This document shows, piece after piece, positions 10,094-19,738 of a stretch of DNA of 64,000 nt. The position numbers and the translations under genes are program-made. This DNA is from Octadecabacter antarcticus 307 (GTDB lineage Bacteria > Pseudomonadota > Alphaproteobacteria > Rhodobacterales > Rhodobacteraceae): positions 293,501 to 357,500 of the forward strand of contig NC_020911.1 in assembly GCF_000155675.2 (NCBI RefSeq), given 5' to 3'. The notes under the pieces are model-generated. The model saw only the letters and a program-made list of their open reading frames with translations, had not been told where the DNA came from and searched no databases. The stretch's first letter is position 1; every line of letters begins with the position of its first letter.

Positions 10094-11776
10094 TCACAAT
10101 ATACGCCGCGCGATGACCTGCGCCTGAATTTCAGCAGCACCTTCAAAGATGTTGAGGATTCGCGCGTCACACAGGATGCGGCTGACCTTATATTCCAGCG
10201 CAAAGCCGTTGCCGCCGTGAATTTGCAACGCATTGTCCGCAGCCGCCCAGGCGATTCGTGCGCCTAGCAGTTTTGCCATACCAGCTTCGACATCGCAGCG
10301 GCGGCCCTCGTCCTTTTCGAACGCTGAAAAGTAAGTCAGCTGGCGTGCTATCATGATTTCAACCGCCATCATTGCCAGTTTGTTGGCGACGCGGGGGAAT
10401 TCGATAAGACTTTTACCGAACTGTTTGCGATCTTGCGCGTATTGCATCGCCACATCAAGCGCGGAACTGGCCACGCCGATTGCACGCGCCGCTGTCTGAA
10501 TACGTGCGCTTTCGAACGTTTCCATCAGTTGTTTGAAGCCCTTACCTTCTTCCCCACCAAGCAGGTTTTCACCTTTGACATGGAAATTGTCGAACGCCAG
10601 TTCGTATTCTTTCATCCCCCGATAACCGAGGACTTCGATCTCGCCGCCAGTCATGCCATCGGTCGGGAAGGGGTGCGCGCAATCGCCCGGTGTCTTTTCC
10701 GCGAGGAACATCGAAAGACCTTTGTAGTCCGACGAATCGGGGTTTGTGCGCGCCAGCAGCGTCATCACATGGGTGCGCGATGCGTGGGTGATCCACGTTT
10801 TGTTGCCCGTGACGCGGTAGTCGTCGCCGTCTTTTACAGCCCGCGTGCGCAGCGACCCGAGGTCAGACCCCGTGTTAGGTTCGGTGAACACCGCCGTCGG
10901 CAGCTTTTGCGCGCTCGCCAAGGCTGGAAGCCATTTTTGTTTCTGCTCTTCGGTGCCGCCTGCGAGGATCAGCTCTGCTGCGATTTCGGAGCGCGTGCCC
11001 AGTGACCCAACACCGATGTAGCCGCGCGACAATTCTTCGGACACCACGCACATTGATACTTTGGACAGGCCAAACCCGCCGTATTCTTCAGGTATTGTCA
11101 GACCAAACACTCCCATTTCGGAAAGGTCATCAATCACTGACATCGGGATCAATTCGTCCTTGAGGTGCCATTCATGTGCAAACGGTTCGATCTTTTCGAC
11201 CGCGTAGCGGCGGAATTGTTCGCGAATCATGTCAAGTTCGGCGTCGAGGCCAGTGGCTCCAACAGTGACTTCGGCGCTGCGTTCTTGCATCAGGTCAACC
11301 AAACGCATCCTAGCTGCTTGCGTGTTGCCGTTCTGGGTCAACGTTTGAACGCTCGGCTCCATCATCATACGCATCTGGTCTTGGGTCAGGCCGATATCTT
11401 GCAGGCGCAAGATCTCCCCCTGATTCATCGGGATCCCGCCATAAATCTGCCAGAGGTATTCACCGAACGCGATCTGATGGATCAGCTGTTCGACCTCCCC
11501 AAACTTGCTGTCGGTCAGTAATTTTTCGGCCCAGACCTGCATCTGCGCCAATGCTTCGACGTAGGTCGCCAGCCACGCCAGTCCGTGGGCAGCAGTTTGT
11601 TCGGCCTCAACCAATGCGCCGGACGCACGGCCATCGACCATTACCTTGTCGCGCACGCAGTCTTTGGCGGTCTCCAGCAGGGCGCGCAGCGGCGCGATGG
11701 TTGCGCGGGTTGTGGCGAGCAGGTCAGGTATGACGGGCGTGGTTTCGGCGTTCTGGTCTTGTCCGTCACGAGGCAT
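10094..11776 (-). CDS. Acyl-CoA dehydrogenase family protein
   Basis: FAD-dependent dehydrogenase that passes electrons to electron transfer flavoprotein; etfAB lie 12 kb away. At 560 residues it is longer than ordinary acyl-CoA dehydrogenases (about 380) because of an extra N-terminal helical region of about 150 residues. The core is typical: VFTEPNTGSDLGSLRTRAV, TWITHASRT, and the C-terminal HGGNGFALEYKVSRILCDAR followed by FEGAAEIQAQVIARRIL. The substrate cannot be assigned. Confidence 0.88.
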   Translation of the reverse strand: MPRDGQDQNAETTPVIPDLLATTRATIAPLRALLETAKDCVRDKVMVDGRASGALVEAEQTAAHGLAWLATYVEALAQMQVWAEKLLTDSKFGEVEQLIHQIAFGEYLWQIYGGIPMNQGEILRLQDIGLTQDQMRMMMEPSVQTLTQNGNTQAARMRLVDLMQERSAEVTVGATGLDAELDMIREQFRRYAVEKIEPFAHEWHLKDELIPMSVIDDLSEMGVFGLTIPEEYGGFGLSKVSMCVVSEELSRGYIGVGSLGTRSEIAAELILAGGTEEQKQKWLPALASAQKLPTAVFTEPNTGSDLGSLRTRAVKDGDDYRVTGNKTWITHASRTHVMTLLARTNPDSSDYKGLSMFLAEKTPGDCAHPFPTDGMTGGEIEVLGYRGMKEYELAFDNFHVKGENLLGGEEGKGFKQLMETFESARIQTAARAIGVASSALDVAMQYAQDRKQFGKSLIEFPRVANKLAMMAVEIMIARQLTYFSAFEKDEGRRCDVEAGMAKLLGARIAWAAADNALQIHGGNGFALEYKVSRILCDARILNIFEGAAEIQAQVIARRIL

Positions 11777-11922
11777 GGGTTAATCCTTGATTGTGCAGGT
11801 GCAGAAATACCGCCTTCGCAGTGGCGGCGCAATAATAATTCTCTGAAAACTTATCCAGCGAACGATAGTGACTGAACGGAATTGCCGTGCGGCGTGTGCA
11901 GTCGCAGTGTATCTCAATCAAT

Positions 11923-12690
11923 ATGGATCACTTTCTAGGATTAGACAGTTTTTATTCGGTCGCGTTCGTTCTGGCCGTTGCGCTTTTTGCGGGGCTCGTG
12001 AAGGGCGTCGTGGGCTTTGCAATGCCGACTATCCTTATTTCGGGTCTGACGCTGGTGCTGGCCCCTGAACAGGCGCTGGCCGCGTTGATCATCCCCACAT
12101 TGGTCACAAATGGGTGGCAGGCGCTGCGGCAAGGCATGGGCAGTGCGATAGGAACCGTTGTGCAATTCCGACTGTTTCTTGCCTGTGGTTTGGTGATGTT
12201 GGTAATGAGCGCCCAACTTGTCCGCGTTCTGGACGCTCGCGTTCTTTACGGATTGATCGGCGCGCCAATCGCGCTTTTTGCAGCGCTTCAACTTGCAGGC
12301 TGGCACCCCAAATTGGCGCAGCGTTCCGCCCGAATTGAGGCCGCAGTCGGTAGCTTCGCCGGTTTCATCGGTGGAATGTCCGGTATTTGGGGTCCACCGA
12401 CCGTGGCATACTTGACGGCGATCGACACGCCCAAACAAGACCAGATGCGCGCACAGGGCGTGATCTATGGATTGGCCGCGGTAGCGCTGGCGGGATCGCA
12501 CATTCAGACCGGGGTTTTTCGGGTGGAGTCGTTGCCGCTGACGCTCGTGATTTTGCCGTTCGCACTGGTGGGGGTCTGGTTGGGGTTTCGAGTACAGGAC
12601 CGCATCCCACAGGTGGCATTTCGGTCTGTAACGCTGGTGGTTCTTGTATTTGCGGGGCTGAACCTGTTGCGGCGCGCGGCGTTTGGCTAA
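11923..12690 (+). CDS. TSUP (TauE/SafE) family membrane transporter
   Basis: A 255-residue inner-membrane protein with about eight hydrophobic segments. The N-terminal repeat VALFAGLVKGVVGFAMPTI and the mirrored SFAGFIGGMSGIWGPPTVAYL are the two half-repeats of TSUP anion exporters, which handle sulfite, sulfonates or related anions. The ATG at 11923 was chosen because the hydrophobic region starts right after it; a GTG at 11887 is possible. The stop overlaps the stop of the convergent DUF3859 gene. Confidence 0.85.
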   Translation: MDHFLGLDSFYSVAFVLAVALFAGLVKGVVGFAMPTILISGLTLVLAPEQALAALIIPTLVTNGWQALRQGMGSAIGTVVQFRLFLACGLVMLVMSAQLVRVLDARVLYGLIGAPIALFAALQLAGWHPKLAQRSARIEAAVGSFAGFIGGMSGIWGPPTVAYLTAIDTPKQDQMRAQGVIYGLAAVALAGSHIQTGVFRVESLPLTLVILPFALVGVWLGFRVQDRIPQVAFRSVTLVVLVFAGLNLLRRAAFG

Positions 12691-13268
12691 CTGAGCAGGT
12701 CAAGGTAGCCGCAAACACCCGCAAGCTCGGGTAGCGCGCTAGGTGACACGACGGTGAACGTCGTTTCATAAATAGGGTAACCATTCAGACTTGCCGTCAT
12801 CACCCATTCGCCCAAGGCCAATTCATAGCCAAAATCAAATTGATAAAACGTGACACTGGGGTCGACGTTTGATCCGATGTTGGTTGTAAAACTTTGTTCC
12901 GTAACACCGCTGCCGTCTAACGGTGGATGGGTAATGGTCATAAGAACGCCGTCTTGACCAAATTCGGACACAAGGCCGGATCGAACCCCGAACCCGATTC
13001 CCAACACCGCGGGCACAGCGCGGCCTTTACTGACAAAGGGCGGCGCGTCTTCAATGACATGTGTGGAGCCAGCGATGGTGTCGGGCGCATCACGAGCCCC
13101 GTCGCTCGGCTGCGCGCAAATCACCCCAGCTTCAAAGAAGCCGACCATTGGCGAGGTAAAGTCGGGCGAGACAAGGTCGTCTTCAGCCACCAAGACGGTC
13201 GCGCCCCAAGTCGCTCCAAGGCACAGGGCAAAGGCGCTCTTCGCCAGTGTCAGGCGCATCTTCTTCAT
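12687..13268 (-). CDS. DUF3859 domain exported protein
   Basis: A 193-residue protein with a signal peptide (MKKMRLTLAKSAFALCLGA) and a mature part with the DUF3859 pattern (IGFGVRSGLVSEFGQDGVLM, THPPLDGSG, SFTTNIG, FGYELALGEWVMTASLNG). Function unknown. It starts ten bases after pckA ends on the same strand, so it may be read through from pckA. Confidence 0.75.
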   Translation of the reverse strand: MKKMRLTLAKSAFALCLGATWGATVLVAEDDLVSPDFTSPMVGFFEAGVICAQPSDGARDAPDTIAGSTHVIEDAPPFVSKGRAVPAVLGIGFGVRSGLVSEFGQDGVLMTITHPPLDGSGVTEQSFTTNIGSNVDPSVTFYQFDFGYELALGEWVMTASLNGYPIYETTFTVVSPSALPELAGVCGYLDLLS

Positions 13269-13277
13269 GTCGGCAAC

Positions 13278-14876
13278 TTAGCCAATTGCGCAGGCTTTGA
13301 CATCGTCATCTATGAACGGGACATATTGGGCAAAATTACTGGCGAACATATCGACCAATTTCGCCGCCTGTGCATCGTAGGCCGCTGTGTCGCCCCATGT
13401 TTCGCGCGGGTTAAGAAGGACATCGTCCACCCCATTGCAGGTCACGGGCACATCAAAGCCAAAATTTGCGTCTTTGCGGAATTGACCCTCGACCAGCGTC
13501 CCGTTCAGCGCCGCCGTCAACAAAGCGCGCGTGGCTTTGATCGGCATCCGTGATCCGGTGCCATAGGCCCCACCCGTCCAGCCAGTGTTTACCAGCCAGC
13601 ACGTTGCTCCGTGGTTCGCGATCTTGGTGCGCAGCAGGTTCCCGTATACTTCGGGCCGGCGCGGCATGAACGGCGCGCCAAAACAGGTTGAGAACGTAGG
13701 TTCTGGTTCCGTCACACCGCGTTCGGTGCCAGCAACCTTGGATGTGAAGCCGGACAAGAAGTGATACATCGCCTGCGCAGGTGTGAGCCGTGCAATGGGG
13801 GGCAGCACGCCGAACGCATCGCAGGTCAGCATGATGATGTTCTTGGGATGCCCGCCCAGTGCCGTATCGCTGGCGTTGGAAATGTAGTTGAGCGGATAAG
13901 CACAACGCATATTCGCAGTCAGGCTATCGTCGTGGAAATCCAGTTCCAGCGTCTCTGGATCGAACACCATGTTTTCAATGATTGTTCCGGGCATCTGGGT
14001 TGTTGCGTAAATTTCGGGCTCTGCCTTGGGGTCCAGACCGATGGTCTTGGCGTAGCAGCCACCCTCGAAGTTGAAAATTCCGCGATCTGACCAGCCGTGT
14101 TCATCGTCACCGATCAACGTGCGGTTCGGGTCTGCGGACAACGTGGTTTTGCCTGTGCCGGACAGACCGAAGAACACCGCGCTGTCTACAGGGTTGTCTT
14201 TGGCGTGGTTGGCCGAGCAATGCATTGGCATGATATTTTGCTCTGGCAGCAGGTAATTCATCAGGGTGAAGACCGATTTCTTATTCTCACCCGCGTATTC
14301 GGTGCCCGCGATTAGGATCAACTTGCGATCAAAATTCATGGTGATGACGGTTTCGGACCGACATCCATGGCGTTTCGGATCAGCGAGGAAGCTTGGGCAG
14401 TTTATGACAGTCCAATCAGGCGCAAAACCAGCAAGTTCTGTCGTTTCTGGCCGGCGCAACATGTGGCGGATGAACAGCCCGTGCCACGCCAGTTCCGTTA
14501 CGACACGCACGTCCAGACGATATGCAGGGTCAGCGCCACCAAATAAATCCTGCACGAAATAGTCTTTGCCGCCCATGTGCGTAACCAAATCGTCATACAG
14601 GCGATCAAACGCATCAGGCGTCATTTCGGCATTATTTTCCCACCAAATGGTGTCTTCTGTGGTTGCCGAGCGTACGACGTGTTTGTCCTTCGGCGACCGA
14701 CCTGTGAATTTACCTGTGGTCACAAGGAATGTGCCGCCTTGACCAAGCTGGCCTTCACCGCGTTGCAGGGCTTGCGCAATCAAATCGTCTTCGGAGAAGT
14801 TGTAATAGACCTGTCCCAGCCCGATGATGCCCTGATCGGACAACTTCATGGATGGGTTGACCGTGCCGTGGTCCAT
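13278..14876 (-). CDS. pckA: Phosphoenolpyruvate carboxykinase (ATP)
   Basis: Converts oxaloacetate and ATP to phosphoenolpyruvate and CO2 in gluconeogenesis. The 532-residue protein has the kinase-1 loop [16 protein letters not shown] and the downstream [37 protein letters not shown] is also family-typical. I chose the ATG at 14876 because an AGGAGA box precedes it and the family length results; the frame is open to 14918. It is divergent from chvI; in alphaproteobacteria ChvI controls pckA, and this arrangement is conserved. Confidence 0.96.
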
Positions 14877-15196
14877 AGTCTTTCTCCTAGGTTTGAGAGG
14901 CGCAGAGCCCCCGTACACACCGATCTAACATGACGGTTTTGTGGGTTAAAAGCCGCCTTTGTCACCGTTAGCGCAACCAATTGCACGTTAGCGCCACCAC
15001 GGTGGTGAACCGCCCACCCAAGCTAGGGGCAGCGGCAATAAGTGAGACATTTTAGTCATTAGTTACTGTTTATGAGGGTACAAAGAGACGTTCTTTGTCG
15101 TCCTTTTCCAGTTTTGGATTGATTCGTACCCCCTAAGCAGTGCAAAACAATGGAAAAAGCAGGCAATAAAAACACGAGCAGTAGAGGGGCAGTAAT
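14877..15196. promoter_or_regulatory. Divergent pckA / chvI intergenic region
   Basis: A 320-base stretch with no gene lies between pckA and chvI. It must hold both promoters. Two copies of GTTAGCGC (near 14967 and 14988) are spaced about two helical turns apart and could be regulator sites. I could not fix -10/-35 boxes with confidence. Confidence 0.45.
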
Positions 15197-15898
15197 ATGT
15201 CACGAATCGCACTTGTCGATGACGATCGGAATATTTTGACATCCGTACAGATCACGCTTGAAGCCGAAGGTTTTGAGGTGGACACCTATGCAGATGGCCA
15301 GCAGGCACTGGATGCGTTCAACAAACGCATGCCTGAATTGGCCGTTCTGGACATCAAGATGCCACGCATGGATGGCATGGATCTGTTGCAGCGGTTGCGT
15401 CAGAAAACAACGATGCCGGTGATCTTCCTGACGTCCAAAGACGATGAAATTGACGAAGTCCTTGGCCTGCGTATGGGCGCGGATGACTACGTCAAGAAGC
15501 CCTTTAGCCAGCGTCTATTGGTTGAACGCATTCGCGCACTGTTGCGCCGTCAGGATGCGATCTCGGGTGAGATCATGGAAGAAACAGAAGAAACCAAAGT
15601 CATGGTCCGTGGTGATTTGACGATGGATCCCTTGCGCCACGCGGTGAATTGGAAGGGCAACAATGTGTCCCTGACCGTTACCGAATTCCTGCTGTTGCAG
15701 GCGCTGGCCCAACGCCCCGGTTTTGTAAAGTCGCGCGATCAACTGATGGATGTGGCCTACGACGACCAAGTCTATGTCGACGACCGCACCATCGACAGCC
15801 ATATCAAACGTCTGCGCAAGAAGATGCGAACGGCGGATGATGAATTTTCGGCGATTGAGACACTTTATGGTATCGGGTATCGGTACAACGAAGATTAA
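15197..15898 (+). CDS. chvI: ChvI-type OmpR-family response regulator
   Basis: DNA-binding regulator of a two-component system. An N-terminal receiver domain has the acidic cluster VDDD and phospho-acceptor Asp52 in [12 protein letters not shown]; a winged-helix OmpR-type domain fills the C-terminus ([31 protein letters not shown]). The 233-residue length is normal for ChvI. It is followed 11 bases later by its kinase. The family controls envelope, acid-response and central-carbon genes. Confidence 0.93.
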   Translation: MSRIALVDDDRNILTSVQITLEAEGFEVDTYADGQQALDAFNKRMPELAVLDIKMPRMDGMDLLQRLRQKTTMPVIFLTSKDDEIDEVLGLRMGADDYVKKPFSQRLLVERIRALLRRQDAISGEIMEETEETKVMVRGDLTMDPLRHAVNWKGNNVSLTVTEFLLLQALAQRPGFVKSRDQLMDVAYDDQVYVDDRTIDSHIKRLRKKMRTADDEFSAIETLYGIGYRYNED

Positions 15899-15909
15899 GA
15901 AGGCATTCG

Positions 15910-17649
15910 ATGACGGTTGCCCCCAAGATTGACGTTCGGGATCTGAAGTCTGTGCGCGATGCTGCGCACGGGCGCGATCACATCGTGCTTGGTGACGATT
16001 TTGTAGCGCTTCGCGCGAACAGTGCGACCGCGCAACGGCGCAGACGGCGCGGTATCTTCGACCTTTGGAAATCACCGCTGGCGCGCAAGATCATCACGTT
16101 CAATCTGTTGGGCCTGATCGTTCTGGTCGCCGGCGTCCTCTACCTGAACCCTGCACGCGATAACCTTGCCTATCAACGCGGCAGTGCGTTGGTAAACGAG
16201 GTTGAATTGATCGCCGACGTGTTTGAAGCCCAGTTGCCCGTGAACGCCCCCGTCAATCTTATGAGTGGCGATGGCATGGACGCGCAAATCACGCTTGAAA
16301 ATCTGGATCTTCGTGGTGGTATTGACGTGTACCTCCTTGATCCGAGCGGGACGCTCGTCCAGAAATGGTCCGACCCAACCCCGCAAGACGCACGCGTTCC
16401 CGGGCTTGAGCTCAGGAACGACGGCGTTTTTCTGACCAATGCGCTCAGCAGTTTGTTGCAAAAGCTGTCAGGCGTTTTTGGCAGTGTTGACCAAGAAGTG
16501 TTACCGATTGATTTTACCGCAGAGCTGCGGGACGACGTGCCTGTTACACTTGAAACGGGCACATGGATTAAAACCCAAGTGGACCCGCAAGGCCGATCCT
16601 ATTTCAAAGTTCTGACACCTGTCGTTCAGCAAGGTGGCACGCCAGTCGGAGTTATTGCGCTGGTCTCCGCGCCCGGTGAACTTGATGCATTGGTCAGTCG
16701 TGATCGTGAACAGCTTTTGCAGATGTTTATTATCGGTATTGTCGTTTCCATCGCTATGAGCCTGGTACTTGCATCGACCATTGCCCATCCGCTGTCCGAA
16801 CTGGCCAAAGCTGCAGAACTTGGTCGGGACCGGAATGCGCGCAAAATGTCACCGCACCGCATCCACATTCCCGATTTGACTGGCCGCCCCGATGAGATTG
16901 GCCGTCTGTCGGGCGCAATTCGAGGCATGGTGTCGGCATTGTTTGAACGTATCGAAGGCAATGAACAATTCGCGGCTGATGTGGCGCATGAAATAAAAAA
17001 TCCATTGGCGTCTTTGCGGTCCGCCGTCGGCACGCTGCGCAAAGTCACGCGCGAAGATCACCGTGAACGCATGCTTGAAGTGATTGAACACGACGTACAG
17101 CGATTGGACCGCCTTGTGAGTGATATTTCTAATGCGTCACGGCTGGACTCGGAGCTGGTGAAAGAAGAGGAGGAGGCGTTCAATCTGATAAAAACGCTTG
17201 GTAATCTGACCGAATTCCTTGGTAATCAAGCCAAAGAAAGAGGCGTGGATTTCATCTCAGACCTGCCGAAAGACCCGATTGAGATTATGGGGCTTGAAGG
17301 TCGTCTCGCTCAGGTCTTTGTCAATCTGATTTCTAACGCGCTTTCTTTTTGCGAAGATGGCGATGCGATCCGCGTCTGGGCGCGAAAACGCGAAAGCCGC
17401 GTCTTGATCGTTGTTGAGGATACCGGCCCCGGTATTCCTGAGGGCGCGTTGCAGAAGGTATTCCAACGTTTCTATTCCGAACGACCCGCGACGCAATTCG
17501 GCGATAATTCTGGCCTTGGATTGGCGATTTCAAAACAGATCGTCGAAGCGCACGGTGGTGTTATCTGGGCTGAGAATATTCGCCCGACGGACGCCGACAT
17601 CGGGTCTGAACCGCTTGGCGCGCGCTTTGTGGTTGGCCTGCCGGTCTAG
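15910..17649 (+). CDS. chvG: ChvG-type sensor histidine kinase
   Basis: Inner-membrane kinase, 579 residues. It has a membrane segment near residues 55-75, a periplasmic sensor region, a second membrane segment near 270-290, HAMP, the phospho-acceptor box DVAHEIKNPLASLRSAV, and ATPase boxes VNLISNALSF, VVEDTGPGIPEG and GLGLAISKQIVEAHGG. Partner of the adjacent ChvI. Its stop is immediately followed by hprK. Confidence 0.93.
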   Translation: MTVAPKIDVRDLKSVRDAAHGRDHIVLGDDFVALRANSATAQRRRRRGIFDLWKSPLARKIITFNLLGLIVLVAGVLYLNPARDNLAYQRGSALVNEVELIADVFEAQLPVNAPVNLMSGDGMDAQITLENLDLRGGIDVYLLDPSGTLVQKWSDPTPQDARVPGLELRNDGVFLTNALSSLLQKLSGVFGSVDQEVLPIDFTAELRDDVPVTLETGTWIKTQVDPQGRSYFKVLTPVVQQGGTPVGVIALVSAPGELDALVSRDREQLLQMFIIGIVVSIAMSLVLASTIAHPLSELAKAAELGRDRNARKMSPHRIHIPDLTGRPDEIGRLSGAIRGMVSALFERIEGNEQFAADVAHEIKNPLASLRSAVGTLRKVTREDHRERMLEVIEHDVQRLDRLVSDISNASRLDSELVKEEEEAFNLIKTLGNLTEFLGNQAKERGVDFISDLPKDPIEIMGLEGRLAQVFVNLISNALSFCEDGDAIRVWARKRESRVLIVVEDTGPGIPEGALQKVFQRFYSERPATQFGDNSGLGLAISKQIVEAHGGVIWAENIRPTDADIGSEPLGARFVVGLPV

Positions 17650-18099
17650 ATGCTGTCCGAGCCACCCCAGAATGGCCCCGACGGCCGCCTACAACTCCAT
17701 GCCAGCACTGTCGTAATACGCGGCAAAGCCATTGCAATTACGGGCCCTTCAAAGTCTGGAAAGTCGGGGCTGGCGTTTAAACTCATGTCCCTTGGCGCAA
17801 CCCTTTTGGCCGACGATATCACTTGGCTTGAGGCAACACAGACCAGCCTGATGGCCAGTTGCCCGCCGACACTGTCGGGGCGGATTGAAGCGCGCGGCGT
17901 TGGCATTCTGAATGCCGTTCCCGCGCCAGCTGCACCGCTGCTGCTGGTCGTCGACTTAGGTATCGCTGAACCCGCACGTTTGCCGGCTCGCAAGATGATC
18001 ACACTCCTTGGACATGACATTGCGCTGCTTCACACCGCCGCAATTCCCCACTTTGCCGATGCTATCGTGCATTATTTGATGCATGGTAGGGCGGACTGA
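17650..18099 (+). CDS. hprK: HPr kinase/phosphorylase, short alphaproteobacterial form
   Basis: Phosphorylates HPr on a regulatory serine. The protein is 149 residues, consistent with alphaproteobacterial versions that keep only the C-terminal catalytic domain. The Walker A loop is GPSKSGKSGLAF, followed by SLGATLLADDITW. It starts directly after the chvG stop. The target HPr, with its serine 46, is encoded three genes downstream. Confidence 0.9.
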   Translation: MLSEPPQNGPDGRLQLHASTVVIRGKAIAITGPSKSGKSGLAFKLMSLGATLLADDITWLEATQTSLMASCPPTLSGRIEARGVGILNAVPAPAAPLLLVVDLGIAEPARLPARKMITLLGHDIALLHTAAIPHFADAIVHYLMHGRAD

Positions 18100-18120
18100 A
18101 CTACCTTTTTGAGGACCAAA

Positions 18121-19008
18121 ATGACCGATGAGACGCCAAAACCACAGAAACTGATCGTTGTCAGCGGCCCGTCCGGCGCGGGGCGGTCCACAGCAATCAA
18201 CGTGCTTGAAGATCTTGGGTTTGAAGCAATTGATAACGTTCCGCTGACGCTGATTCCGCGATTGACGGACGGTCCCCTGCTGCGCCCGCTGGCGATTGGT
18301 CTGGATGTTCGCAACCGTGACTTCACCGTGTCCGGCGTGTCCGATTTAATGACACAACTGCACCAACGGGCGGATATTGACGCGCAGTTGCTGTTCCTTG
18401 AGGCAGCGGAAGACACCCTCGTTCGGCGCTATTCCGAAACGCGCCGCCGCCATCCGCTTGCCCCTGATGAACCTGCAATTCAGGGGATTAGGCGCGAAGC
18501 AGATTTGCTTATGCCGTTGCGCCAAAAAGCGGAATTTCTACTGGACACGTCAGACATGTCGCCGCATGATCTTAAGGCGCACCTGACAGACTGGTTCGGA
18601 GACCGTGGTGCGGCGTTGTTCGGCATCAGTTTACAGTCGTTCTCGTACAAACGCGGAACCCCTAAAGGGGTGGACATGATGTTTGATTGCCGGTTTCTGA
18701 AGAACCCCTATTGGGACCCGTCGCTGCGTGCATCGACAGGGCTCGATCCTGCGGTCGGGACGCATATTGAAACGGACGCGCGTCTTGCAGGGTTTGTGGC
18801 TAAGGTGACTGACCTGCTACTTATGCTGCTTCCCGCCTTTCGCGAGGAGGGAAAATCTCATCTGAGCATCGGGTTTGGCTGTACCGGTGGGCAACACCGA
18901 TCCGTCTACGTGACTGAACAATTGGCCTTGGCCCTTGCGAACCAAGGTTGGCAGGTGTCTAAGCGACATCGAGAAATGGACCGGACTCGGATGAGTCCAC
19001 TGCCTTGA
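18121..19008 (+). CDS. rapZ: RapZ-family nucleotide-binding RNase adapter
   Basis: P-loop protein, 295 residues, with SGPSGAGRSTAINVLEDLGF at the N-terminus and the conserved C-terminal GCTGGQHRSVYVTE and KRHREM. In E. coli RapZ guides RNase E to the GlmZ small RNA; in alphaproteobacteria its role is less clear but it is always near hprK and PTS genes. ATG at 18121 has an AGGA box; an upstream TTG at 18109 would add four residues. Confidence 0.92.
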   Translation: MTDETPKPQKLIVVSGPSGAGRSTAINVLEDLGFEAIDNVPLTLIPRLTDGPLLRPLAIGLDVRNRDFTVSGVSDLMTQLHQRADIDAQLLFLEAAEDTLVRRYSETRRRHPLAPDEPAIQGIRREADLLMPLRQKAEFLLDTSDMSPHDLKAHLTDWFGDRGAALFGISLQSFSYKRGTPKGVDMMFDCRFLKNPYWDPSLRASTGLDPAVGTHIETDARLAGFVAKVTDLLLMLLPAFREEGKSHLSIGFGCTGGQHRSVYVTEQLALALANQGWQVSKRHREMDRTRMSPLP

Positions 19009-19021
19009 GGCGGATCAACGG

Positions 19022-19426
19022 GTGGCGAATTTGATCGGAATCGTGATTGTTGCGCATGGCGGGCTGGCGGCAGAGTATCTGTCAGCGGTAGAGCATGTCG
19101 TTGGCAAGCAGACTGGAATTCACGCTATCGCCATTGCACCGGATGATGACCGAAGCCTGAAACAGGATGAAATTTGTGCTGCTGCCGATTCTGTAGATAC
19201 GGGCGGCGGCGTGGTGATTGTGACGGATATGTTTGGTGGGTCGCCGTCCAATCTGTCGTTGCGAGCCTGTAGCCCCCAGAACCGCCGCATTTTGTATGGC
19301 GCGAATCTTCCGATGCTCGTAAAGCTTGCCAAATCGCGCAACAAATCTGTGATCGACGCCGTGAATGTAGCGCTGGATGCCGGACGCAAATACATCGACA
19401 GTCATGCTGTCGAGCTGGACACCTAA
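19022..19426 (+). CDS. PTS EIIA component, mannose family
   Basis: A 134-residue EIIA of the mannose family with the phospho-acceptor histidine at position 12 (IVIVAHGGLAAEYL) and the DMFGGSPSNLSL motif. No EIIB or EIIC gene is nearby, so this is likely a regulatory rather than a sugar-importing PTS, as in other alphaproteobacteria. GTG start; HPr follows after nine bases. Confidence 0.9.
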   Translation: MANLIGIVIVAHGGLAAEYLSAVEHVVGKQTGIHAIAIAPDDDRSLKQDEICAAADSVDTGGGVVIVTDMFGGSPSNLSLRACSPQNRRILYGANLPMLVKLAKSRNKSVIDAVNVALDAGRKYIDSHAVELDT

Positions 19427-19435
19427 GGTCAAAAA

Positions 19436-19705
19436 ATGGCGCTACGCACCCTGAACATTACTAATATCAAAGGGCTGCATGCGCGCGCGTCTGCCAAATT
19501 CGTCGAAACGGTTGAGAAGTTCGATGCCCAAGCCGAAGCGTCCAGGGATGGGATGTCGGCCGATGGGGACAGTATCATGGGGCTTTTGATGTTGGCAGCT
19601 TCCAAGGGAACCTCTATTGAGGTTGAAACAAAAGGCTCGCAGGCCGATCAGCTCATGGATGCGCTGGACGCGCTGGTGTCAGATAAGTTTGGGGAGGGGG
19701 ATTAA
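19436..19705 (+). CDS. ptsH: HPr phosphocarrier protein
   Basis: An 89-residue PTS phosphocarrier. The phosphorylation site is His15 (KGLHARASAKFVE) and the regulatory site is Ser46 (GDSIMGLLMLAASKG). Ser46 is the target of HprK, encoded in the same cluster. EI is not in the cluster and must be elsewhere. Confidence 0.93.
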   Translation: MALRTLNITNIKGLHARASAKFVETVEKFDAQAEASRDGMSADGDSIMGLLMLAASKGTSIEVETKGSQADQLMDALDALVSDKFGEGD

Positions 19706-19738
19706 CCTCCCACCCCATGATAGGCTAGGAAACCGCGC

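Noticed and set aside
12927..13553. 208-residue plus-strand frame over the DUF3859 and pckA genes
   Set aside because: It is antisense to two recognised genes and has low-complexity shadow composition.
19681..19712. GGGAGG/CCTCCC hairpin after ptsH as a terminator
   Set aside because: Short stem overlapping the stop codon with no T-tract; too weak to list.
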